This document shows positions 36,901 through 48,900 of a stretch of 64,000 nt of DNA, one piece after another; within the stretch, counting starts at the first letter, position 1; the number at the start of each line of letters is the position of its first letter. Source of the stretch: Tridacna crocea (Eukaryota > Mollusca > Bivalvia > Cardiida > Cardiidae). The stretch covers positions 55,248,192 to 55,312,191 of the forward strand of contig OX031061.1 of assembly GCA_943736015.1 (NCBI GenBank). The letters are read 5' to 3'. Under the pieces are notes generated by a model. It saw only the letters and a program-made list of their open reading frames with translations. It ran no database searches and had not been told where the DNA came from. Position numbers and translations under genes: made by a program.

Positions 36901-39900
36901 AAAATTTTTGGGTGGTAAAGGGTTAACTCTTTCCCAAACAAGCCCTGGTTTAGGTGTCTGCAGTACAAGTCTTTAGAAAACACCGTGGGAAAAGGAGAAA
37001 TTGCTCGTAACGAGCAATTTCTCTTCCCACAGTGTTTTTTGGCCTATCGGAAAACTTTTCTGCCATTCTCATCAAATTCAAAATTGTAATCATTCTGCAA
37101 ACACTTTGAGTTTGGGACAGTCTAAAATTTGTCATTTGGGAAAGGGTTGAATAATATACTTTCTTATACACAAGCATGTATAAATGGCTTGCTACAGGCA
37201 AAAAGGGGCATTCAGACAGTTGCGTGAATCAAGATGTAAAGTGCCGTCTTTGATTAGTCTGTGCTGACTGCACAGGCTGATCAGAGACAACACTTTACCC
37301 AGATGTCTAAAGGCCTCTTTTCTCATGTTGCAAACCAAATGGTAATGGCTTTCCTACATGTATTTATGGCAGTTCATTGAAATTTTGTCAATTGTTTTAT
37401 TCAAATATGCCATAAATAAACCAGTGTCATGATGTAGTACAAAGTCAAGATGTTTCCCCAGGTCCTTGCTTTTGTAGGTAAACAAAGGAAAAGTAAACAC
37501 ACCTTTCATTTTATTGCACATTCTGTCAAATTCTCTCCTTTTTCATCTGTTGATCATCTTTTGATTTATCAGTCTCTGTATTTGACTTGAATTTGGGCAA
37601 GTGAAAATTTTCATTGTGCGGTAATGGGTTAAAACTTAAAAGCATGGGGGTCACTGTGCATGGGTTGATAAAAACTAGGAAAGAGATGAAAGTGTGAGCT
37701 TTTGCATCTTGGTGTAACCTGAAGTATTGCAGATCAATAAAAAGGAGTTCAATTTAATGATTTAAAGATGGGATAAGTTCTTGTTTAACATTCAGCTGTA
37801 AAAGTGTAGAACAGAATATCTAGAAACACAAAAAATGACGAACGAAATGAATCTAGTGGATATGAGTATAGTGGAAGATGATGTGATTGGTGGTCCTGAA
37901 ACTGATTTACTTACCGATGATCGTAGGAAGTTTGTGATTTGTGCATGTGGGATTCTTATCATTCACTTTGGTCTTGGAATATTAACAGAAGTCATGTAAG
38001 TGAAAATTTAGCACAGCTTTGTCAAGGAGTAACAGTTAACTCATTAAGTCATTACCCACCAACAAAATTTTAGGTTTGTCCAAATCGAAAGCATTTGCAG
38101 ACGACAAAATAAAAGTGATGGAAAATTTGAAATTTTTCTTTGGGGAAGGGACGAAAACATGGTTTGAAAAGGAGAAAATGCTGGTTGTCAGCATTTTATT
38201 CTTTTCCCACAATGTTTTCTAAAGGCTTCTTTCTCAGGGTCGTTAAAAGTTGGGATTGTTCGATAAAGGGTTAACATGCTAACATGCTAACTAAAGTTTT
38301 ACTGACCCTGAGGAAGGTTTTTGAAAAAATTTTTGGAAAAGGAGAATACAGCATTTTCTCCTGTTCCCAGAATATTTACTACTCTTTACCACGCAATCCC
38401 CACTTTCAACGACCCTGCAAAAGAAGCCTATGGAAGACATTGTGGGAAAAGAAGAAAATGCAGGTTACCAGCATTTTATCCTTTTCCCACAAGGTTTTCA
38501 AAAGCCTTTTTCTTCAATTGTGTCAAAACTCAGGATTGTGTGGTAAAGAGTTAACTCTTTACCTTTTGAGAAAATTTTCGGCTAGTCCAAATTGAAAGCT
38601 ATTGCAGATGACAAAATAAATGTGACTGAAAATTTGAAATTTGGTTTAGGAAGGGATGACAAGCGCGGATCCAGAGGGGGGGACCGGACCCCCCTGGAAT
38701 TTTGGCAGAAAAGTGGTTATCGGATTCGTGATTAGGACAGGTTTGATATCGCACAGCATTTATGTACATGTAAAATACAGCCATGAATTTAAAAAGGGTT
38801 CAAAATGTGGAGACCTCCTCATGGTTAGAACTGAAAACGTTGACTTTTCTTGTAAACGGCTTACATCCACTGAAATCCGGAAATCAAAGTACCATATAAT
38901 AAGACGAGTGCGTTTTCGGTTGAACCCCCCCCCCCTGAGAAAGATATCTGGATCCGCGCATGGATGAAAACATCGCAGTTAAAGAAGAAACTGCTGGTTA
39001 CCAGCATTTTCTCCTTTTCAAACAATGTTTTCAACAAGCTTCTTTCTCGGGGTCATTAAAGGCGGGATTGTGTGGTTAAGAGTTCAGCTTAAAAATTTTT
39101 GTTTTGTACAAAATTTATGCTTATGGAAAGGTTTAAACATTTTGTTGTTTGGTAAAGAGGTGACAGCTTAACTAAGACTTTACCAATTTATATACTCCCC
39201 CATGTTTACCCTTTTTACCATACAATCCAAAGTTATGGATATTGACTGAGAAAAGCTTTTGAAAATATTATGGGAAAAGAAGAAAATGCTGGTATTTAAC
39301 TCTAGCATCTCTATTGACTTGCGTTTTTTTAAGTTCTTCATTGTACAGAGTTAAAGCTGCAGTAAAGCCAATTAAAGAATAGGTAATTTTCACCGTGTAT
39401 AACTCGAAAATATAGTGGATAACCTATTACAAGGCACACATGTATATATGACCAGAGAAAACTCGAATGTGTCAGTTACTGCATTGGTTGCCATGATATA
39501 TGTGAGTCAGAATGCATCGAGAAACCTGTCGATTTCACAGACACCATTGATCGAGACAACCTTTGTTATTGTATGTGTATATATTTGAACTAGGTCTTCG
39601 AGAATGTCTCATGATAACATTGCATCTCAGTAGTGCTATGACGTAGTAGACAAGACTATTGTTTACAAGTCCAATATTTTGTCATTGGAGAGTAAGATTG
39701 CTCATTCCGAACCTGTTTTCTTTTTACCTCACCTGAGCACAACATGCTCAAGAGGAGCTTTTAGGATCACCCGGTGTCCGTCGTCCGTCGTGCGTCGTCA
39801 ACAATTCTTTAAACATCAACTCCTCCTAAACCGCTGGGCCAATTTGGACCAAACTTGGCTGGAATGTTCCTTGGGAGGTCCTCTTTAAAAATTGTTCACA

Positions 39901-42900
39901 GAATTTGATTCCATCAAAAAATCTGGTTGCCATGGCAACGAAATGGAAATTCTTTAAAAATCTTCTTCTCTGAAACCATTGGCCAGATTTGAAAATAATT
40001 TCACGCAGATGTTCCTTGGGTGACCCTTTTCAAAAACTGTTCGCGAAATTTTGATCTGTTAAGAAATATGGCTCTGGTGAATGGGGCTTCTTGCACTATA
40101 CAGAAATGAAGAAATTCTTAAAAATTCTTCTCTGAAACCGCTGGCCAGATTTTAAAATAATTTCACAGAGATGTTCCTTGGGTGACCCTTTTCAAAAATT
40201 GTTCGCGAAATTTTGATCCATCAAGAAACATGGCTCTGGTGAATGGGGGCTTCTTGCACTATACAGCAATGAAGAAATACTTAAAAATTCTTCTTCTCTG
40301 AAACCGATGGCCAGATTTTAAAATAATTTCACACAGATGTTCCTTGGATGATCCTTTTCAAAAATTGTTCGCGAAATTTTGATCCGTCAAGAAACATGGC
40401 TCTGGTGAATGGGGGTTTCTTGCACTATACAGAAATGAAGAAATTCTTAAAAATTCTTCTTCTCGGAAACCGCTGGTCAGATTGTAAAATAATTTCACTG
40501 AGATGTTCCTTGGGTGACCCTTTTCAAAATTGTTTGTGAAATTTTGATCTGTCAAGAAACATGGCTCTGGTGAATGGGGGACTTCTTGCACTATACAGAA
40601 ATGAAGAAATTCTTAAAAATTCTTCTTCTCTGAAACCGCTTGTCAGATTTTGAAATAATTTTACAGAGATGTTCCTTTGGTGACCCTTTTCAAAAATTGT
40701 TCGTGAAATTTTGATAGGTCAAGAAACATAGCTCTGGTGAATGGGGGCTACTCGCGCTATAGGGAAATGAAGAAATTCTTCTTCTCTCAAATGGCTGGTC
40801 AGATTTTGAAATAATTTCACACAGATGTTCCTTGGGTGACCCTTTTCAAAAATTGTTCGTGAAATTATTGATTCATCAAGAAACATGGCTCTGGTGAATG
40901 GGGGCTACTTTCACTATAGGGCAATGAAGAAATTCTTAACAATTCTTCTTCTCTGAAACAGCTGGTCAGATTTTGGAAAATTTTCACAGAGATATTCCTT
41001 GGGTGACCCTTTTCAAAAATTGTTCGTGAAAGTTTGATTCGTCGAGAAACATTGCTCTGGTGAATGGGGGCTACTTGCACTGTACAGAAATTAAGAAACT
41101 CCTAAAAATTCTTCTTTTTTGACACTGCTGGCCAGATTTTGAAATGACTTTTACAGGTGACCTTTTAAAAATTGCTTCGCAAAATAATGATTTTGTTTCC
41201 AGTGTTTCAATACCTTAAAAAAAAAAAAAAGGCTATGGTCCTCTCAAAAATTCAGGTGAGCGATCTAGGGCCATCTTGGCCCTCTTGTTTAGATGTAGTA
41301 AACTCTTCCAGTATTGAAGATAAAAAAGCGATGATCATTGTTTCAGTTTGCCATGTTGATAAACTTACATTTTTCAAGCCTACAGTGGGGGCAAAATGAT
41401 CAAGTGAATGATGAGTTTGTTTGACACTTTGAATGATCACGTGGTGTTTACTTCACTAACATTTATAATGAAAAGTTGGCTAATCGTCAGCGAGTATCAA
41501 TGTAAACAAACAGATAATGCGGCATGGTAGGATCTGTTCTAGTTTCAAAATTCTTTTTTCTGCCACTGACTGGAACTTTTGCAACTGCACCTTTACACAT
41601 TGTGAAAGTTATAATAACCGCCATATTTTTACTTGGTGAAAATGAAATTTACTTTCATTTTATCAACAGGTAGTTTATTCAATTGGATGCTACTGAGACT
41701 TCAAACAAAATCTTACAGGGTATAGTAACAGTGAATGTGTACAAGAATTGTATGGCTGCTGTATGGTGGCCTCACGTGGGAAGATTGCCATAAGCTCATT
41801 GCAGTCCAAATGTAAACTTGGCATTAAGAATGAAAAAATCATTGTAGCAAGTTGAACAAGTGCTTATTAATTGTTTACTTTAACCCTTTACCAAATGACA
41901 AAATTTTGGCGGGGCCTGAATTGAAAGTATTTGCAAGTGACAAAACAGATATGACCTGAAAATTGAAACTTGTTATAAGAAGGGTAGAAAACATTGTGGG
42001 AAAAGAAGAAAATGCTGGTTACCAGCATTTCTTCTTTTCCCACAATGTTTTCCAAAGCTTTCTTTCCTAGGATTGTTAAAAGTCGGGATTATGTGGTGAA
42101 AAGTTAAACCAGGTGAAAAGTTTTAGATTCTTTCATTTTGAAAGCATAAATTTTGCAAATATCAAATTACAAAATGTTTCTCATACCATAGGATTTGTCT
42201 ATGTAAAAAAGATGGAGGAACTTGGCTTTTTCTTACGACCCTGAGATAGAAGTCTTTTCAAAACCTTGCTGGTAACCAGCATTTTCTTCTATTCCACAAT
42301 GTTTTCTCCCTGCTGGAAACAAATTTCAATTTTTGAGTTATGTTTATCATTATAATTGTCCGTCGTCTGCAAGTGCTTTCAATTGACCTTTCTGCCGATT
42401 TGATTGACAGGTCTACCAATGTCTTATCAGCTAATGAAAACACAGCATTGGGCGTCATGTAAACAAAAAAGTCTGACACCATTTCTGGTTAGCTTGTCAG
42501 GCTTGACAACCAATATAGCCTGTTACGAAGGTGAGCGTGCCAAAATCGTGTTAACAGAAAGGTCAGTTTAACCCATTACCACATAATCCCTACTTTTGAC
42601 GACCTGAGAAAGAGGCCTTCTGAAAACATTGTGGGAAAAGGTGAAAATGCTGGTAACCAGCATTTTCTCCTTTTCCCACAATGTTTTCTAACATTCCCAA
42701 AACAAATTTTAATTTTTGAGACACATTTATTTTGTTGTCTGCAAATGCTTTCAATCTGGACAAGTCGAAGATTTTCTTGTGTGGTAGAGTTAAACCAGTC
42801 TAAAATTTTGTCGTATGGTATAGATTTAAGTAAATTTGTACATTTTGCCTTACTTGTTCATTACAGTACAAAAGGAAAGTATGGGACAGAACCTCACACA

Positions 42901-45900
42901 GAGAAGTTTACCTACACAATGGCATTGGTATTTATACAGTGTGTCATCAACTATCTGTTTGCAAAATGTGGTGAGTTAGTTTGTAAAACTTTGTCTTAAC
43001 CCTTTACCATACAATGACAACTTTCAATGACCCTGAGGAAGAGGCCTTTTGAAAACTTTATGGGAAAAGGGGAAAATGCTGGTGACTTGCATTTTCTCCT
43101 TTTCCCACAATGTTTTCTGCTCTTTCTAAATCAAATTTCAATTTTTGATTCACATTTATTTTGTCATCTGTAAATGCTTTCAATTTGGATTCAACCAAAA
43201 TTTTGTTGTGTGGTAAAGAGTTAAGCATGTCATAATTCTTAATTATTCTTCTTTAACCCTTTCCCAGACAATTCCAGGGTCCATATTCACCATCCATTCT
43301 GAAGAACATTCTTAGTCTTATTCCTCAGAATTTTGTCAGTGTGAAAGTAAGATATTCTGATTGGCTAAACCATATGGTTTAGCCAATCAGAAGTTCTGTT
43401 TCTTTCACAATTAGAAAAATTTGAAGAATAAGACAAAGAATATTTTTAAGAACGGTTGGTGAATACAGAGCCTGGTTTTCATTACCTGGAGAAAGAAGCC
43501 TTTTGAAAACATAATGAGTTTAATTTTAATAACTCCGTAATTGTGTTTTTGGTAAGGAGTCAGTGAGTACCTTTTAAAGAAGTTGAAAATTTTGAAAATT
43601 GTTGCAATTATGTTAAAAAATTGGGGAAAGTGGTTTGCCACTAAAGAAAAACACTTGCTGACATGTGATTGGTAGTTTGTACAGTATACATACTGGAACC
43701 CATAGCAGTACCTTGGCTTTTGTCAAAGTTCCATGAAATGGTAACTCTTTAAAAGGCCTTTTACAACTCTAGTTGCCTTTTGTGTTAGTATAGATCAAGA
43801 TCAAACTTTGCATTAACCCTTTCCCAAACAGTCCCTGTTTTTTATGGGTCTGGAATAATAGCCTTTTGAAAACATTGTGGGAAAAGGAGAAAATGCTGGT
43901 AACCAGCATTTTCTCCTTTTTCCGCAATGTTTTCTACCCTATCATAGACAGAAATCTTCTTTTCAGCAAGAGTTGAATTGTCGTCTGCTTTCAATTTGGT
44001 CTAGTCCAAAAGTTTGTCGTTTAGGAAAGGGTTAAAAATGGTTAAAAAAGAAGAAAAAGAAGGGAGTTTGAACAACCCTGAGAAAGAAGGATTTTGAAAA
44101 CATTGTGGGAAAAGGAGAAAATGCTGGTAATCAGCATTTTCTCCTCTTCCCACAGTTTTCTACTCAAAGGCAAGTGGACACTAAATAACAGCAAGGATGA
44201 AGCTGTTTCTTATGTGTATATTACACCTTATGATAGCATAGAAAACATTGTGACAAAAGGTGAAGCTGCTCGTGATGAGCAATTTCACCTTTTGCCAGTG
44301 TTTTCCAAAGGCTCCGACAAGCAATGCATAGAAATGAGTATAGATCTATGGAGTAAAGGTTTAACCCTTTCCCAAACAAAGCCCTGGTTTTTACGTGTCT
44401 GCAGTAAAATTATTTTGAAAATACTGTGGGAAAAGGAGAAATTGCTCATAATGAGCAATTTTTCCTTTTCCCACATTGTTTTCTACCCTTTTTGAGAACT
44501 TTATGCCATTTTATCAAAATCTAAAATTGTCGTCTGAGAACTCTTACAGTTTGGGAAAGTCCAAAATTTGTCGTTTGGGAAAGGGTTAACCTTCAAAAAG
44601 GAGGATTTGCAATTGTTGCGAACGTTCATGTTCGCAATACTGTGAATACTGGTACTTCGTAGGCTTAGGGACACTTTTCGATGCTTTAATCTAGTTTTAT
44701 TTTTCAGCCTTGACACTATTTGCTAAAGAGAAGGACACAACTCCAGCCAAAATGTATGGTGCATGTTCTTTGTCATACCTTGGTGCCATGTTGGCCAGTA
44801 ATAAAGCACTACAGTATATCAGCTATCCAACACAGGTAAAATACTTCATTGAATCAGTAGCATTTATCCCTATACTGCATAATCAGGACTTCAACCAAAT
44901 CTGAGAACAAAAAAAAAGTTAATTCTTTACCACAGGACAAAAGTTTAGATATGTCCAAAGTGAAAGCATTTGCAGATGACAATTTAAATTTTGTTTAACT
45001 CATTACCAAACGACAAAATTTTAGGTTTGTCCAAATCAAAAGCATTTGCAGACGACAAAATAAAAGTGACTGAAAATTTGAAATTTGTTTTGGGAAGGAT
45101 GGAAAACATTGTGGGAAAAGGAGAAAATGCTGGTTGCCAGCATTTTCTCCTTTTCCAACAATGTTTTTTAAAGGTTTCTTTCTGAGGGTCATTAAGGGTC
45201 AGAATTGTGTTACAAAGGGTTAATATGAGAGACCGACCCCTTTCCATATGACCACTGTCTTCCTCGGTGTTGTTAAAGCATTGGAATTGTTTGGTGACAG
45301 ATTGTTCATGACCACACTATTAAAGCTTTTTGGCTCCCATATAGCTTCAAAAAATCAAAAGTCGGGAAAGAAGTTACTGCTTGTTGCCAACCCTGAACTA
45401 AGATTCTTTTGATCAAAACTTTTCTCTGTGATGACAAAGTTATAGATCTAGACTGGTCCAAATTGAAAGTAGTTGCAGATGACAAAATAAATGTGACTGA
45501 AAAGTTGAAATTTGTTTTTGGAAGGGTAGAAAACATTGTGGGAAAAGGAGAAAATGCTGATTACCAGCATTTTCTCCATTTCTCACAGTGTTTTCAAAGG
45601 GGTCCTTTCTCAAGGTGGTTAAATGTATGGATTGTGGGTTAAAGAGATAAAGTCTAGATCATGACTTGTGATGTAGATCATGTGGTAAAGGGTTAAGAAT
45701 TACTTAACCCTTTACTCCATAGATACTCATTTCTACACATTGCTTGTAGGAGCCTTTGGAAAACATTGAGGCAAAAGGTGAAATTGCTCGTCACGAGCAA
45801 TTTCACCTTTTGCCACAATGTTTTCTACACTATCAAAAGATTTCATATACACAAAAGAAACAGCTTCATCCTTGCAGTTATTTAGGGTCAATAAGAGATA

Positions 45901-48900
45901 CCATAGAAATGTCTTATGGGGTAAAGGGTTAAAATTGCAAGTGTTATATACTTTCCATTATCTAGTAATCAAAGCTATGTCCTGATTTATTTTCTCTTTT
46001 TAAGGTATTAGGAAAGTCGGCCAAACCTATACCAGTGATGATTCTAGGTATGCTGTTGGCCAGAAAAAGATATCCACCAGCAAAATTTGTGTTCATTTTC
46101 ATGATCTGTATTGGAGTAGCCATGTTTATGTACAAAGATAGGCAAACTTCCTCCAAGGAAGGCACCTCTTTTGGGCTGGGAGAGATCTTACTGGTAAGAT
46201 ACATGTATTGCTATCATGTCAAAGATAGATGGTTTTATTTCATGCTTTCTGGTAGATGATCGAGAAATATCGCTGAAATATATTTTGATATTTCACGGTT
46301 ACGACCAGTGAAAATCCAGATTTTTATATTCCAGTTACTTAGGTAAATTGTGCATGACTCGCTACCAGATGGAAATTTGACATAATTTACCTTACATTTC
46401 TCGTGCTTGACATAATACTGTAATGTGTCGCTATGTGGAGGGGCTACGCCGCCTGAAATTTATAACTGAAAAAAACTGCACTGGAATTGGATAAAGTTCC
46501 TCCCAGAAAGGGTTAAAAGCATGAAATAAATAGAGTAGATATATTTTTTATTTTGGTTTAAACTAAAAGTTTATTTCATCTTGTGAACACCATTGGTAAT
46601 ATTTTCACTTGTAGTTGTGGCACTCATGTAAATGTTACCAATGACGTTCACTCCATGAAATATATTTTGATCTTTAACTCTTTACCAAACGACAAAATTT
46701 TAATCTGGTCTAAATTGAAAGCATTTGCAGACAACAATATAAATGTGACTGAAAATGGAATTTTTTTGGGGGAAGGGTAGAAAACATTATGGGAAAAGGA
46801 GAAAATGCTGGTTATCAGCATTTTCGGCTTTTCCAACAATGTTTTCAAAAGGCTTCTATCTCAGGGTCGTTAAAAGTTTGGATTGTGTAGTAAAAAGTTA
46901 AGATGTAGGCCAGTAACTACCAATAGAATGATTGAAGCCCAAACTTAGTGAAAATACATGTTACAAAGCTTTGCATCTTGTTAAGCAATATACTCTTATA
47001 TTTATATGTCCACAGCTAGTTTCCCTTACGCTAGATGGGCTGACTGGTGCTACACAAGATAGAATGAGATCTGATCATAAAACAGGGGCCTATAGTATGA
47101 TGTCCCAAGTGAACTTGTGGTCTGTGTTGTGGTTAGCTATCGGTGAGTTATTCATTTCTGTTCTTCTTTATTTCCTTAACCCATTACCACACAGGAAAAT
47201 GACCGTGCTGTGGAATTATCTCCCCTTGAACTCTTTTCAACTCTTACTTTTGTACTATACCATTCTGCATTCTGTGACAAAGACCTGTTATTGTGACAAG
47301 GATCAGGTGGGGGGGTATAATCATGTTTAGTGATGGCTCTAGTTCTTTACTGTAATCTCATAGAGACATGACAAGCTTTTTCTGTGCAAAGTTAAAAAAT
47401 CTGTCTTTTTGGAAAATTTGTGGTATATGTCTCTAATGGGCTTTCTCTCATTTCAGGACTTTCAATATCTGATGAAGGCTTAGATTTCCTTGCCTTTGTC
47501 CAGCGACATCCATCTGTTCTCTATAAAATGGTCACTTTTGGGTTAGCCAGTGCAGTTGGTCAAGTAAGTAGTAGCCTTTATATACTACTCAAAATTTGCT
47601 AGGGATCACCCTAAAAGATTCACTCTAAATATATATGTGGCATGTATCATTTTTGGTTTTACAATAAGTTACATTGCCACACTGAGCAATAAATTGACCG
47701 ATGGAAATGGATCTTTAAGCCTTTACCTGACAATGCCGACTGTTAAAGACACTGAGAAGCCTTTGAAAACATTGTTGGAAAAGGAGAAAATGCTGGATAC
47801 CAACATTTTCTCCTTTTCCAACAATGTTTTCTACCCTGAATTAAATTCAAAAGTATTATGACAGCTGCTTCAATATTCTGGCCTTTACTGGGCCTTTAAG
47901 CAGAGAGAAAGAAGTGAATGCAATCTTAATCAGTCACAGTGATCAATTCTTGAAACAAGGTTAGTAATTCAGAGATAAGACTGAGTTCAAAAAGACAACA
48001 CTGTCAAAGGAAGTATTAATAGTGTTACTGGAGACCACTCCTTCATGCATGTCTTTGTCCCGATTTAACCCATTACCACACAATCCTGGGAAAGAAGCCT
48101 TTAGAAAACATTGTTGGAAAAGGAGAAAATGCTGATAATCAGCATTTTCTCCTTTTCCCACAATGTTTTCTACTCTTCACAAAACCAATTTCAAATTTTC
48201 AGTCACTTTTATTTTGTCGTCTGCAATTGCTTTCGATTTGGACAAACCTAAATTATTGTCATGTAGTAAAGAGTTAAATGCAATACATAACAACTGCTTT
48301 GGGGAGATATCACTTTAGCTTTATAAGTAAGGTATTGCCCGTTGGCTGTTCATCTGGGCGATCTAGCGTTCGAATCCTACCCGGTCCCTTATTTCTGCCA
48401 TTCATTTGTTCATTAGTTTCTTTGTTGAGAACTTTTTTCGTAAAAATACAGTATAAAAATCAGAATGGTTAGAGCTTATAGTCTAATCTAAGATCTCAGT
48501 GATAAGGCACTGCCTGAGATGTACTGACAAAATCAACCCTGAAGTCTCATGGCTTTCAATTTTTGTTTTATTTTCATTCATTTGGCATTTTCAGGCATAG
48601 CAAGTCCTTAACAAAGCATTAACAAAAGACACAGCAACCTGGCAGGCATTAATCTAGTTTTAATATTAAAAATCCGATTGAACCCTTGTTCTTCTAAATA
48701 AATTTAATAAAACTTTCGAGCCGAAGATTGATTCCAAAATAATGCCATTGAAAATTTACTTTTTGAAGAAAAAATACCTTCTTAGCAGACATTGTACATG
48801 CAAGATCAGACTGCATTTTTTGTGCAGTCTGATCTTGGATCTACGATGTCCACTAAAGGTCAATGAGTCATGCTTAGTAGCCGAAGGAATGATATATATC

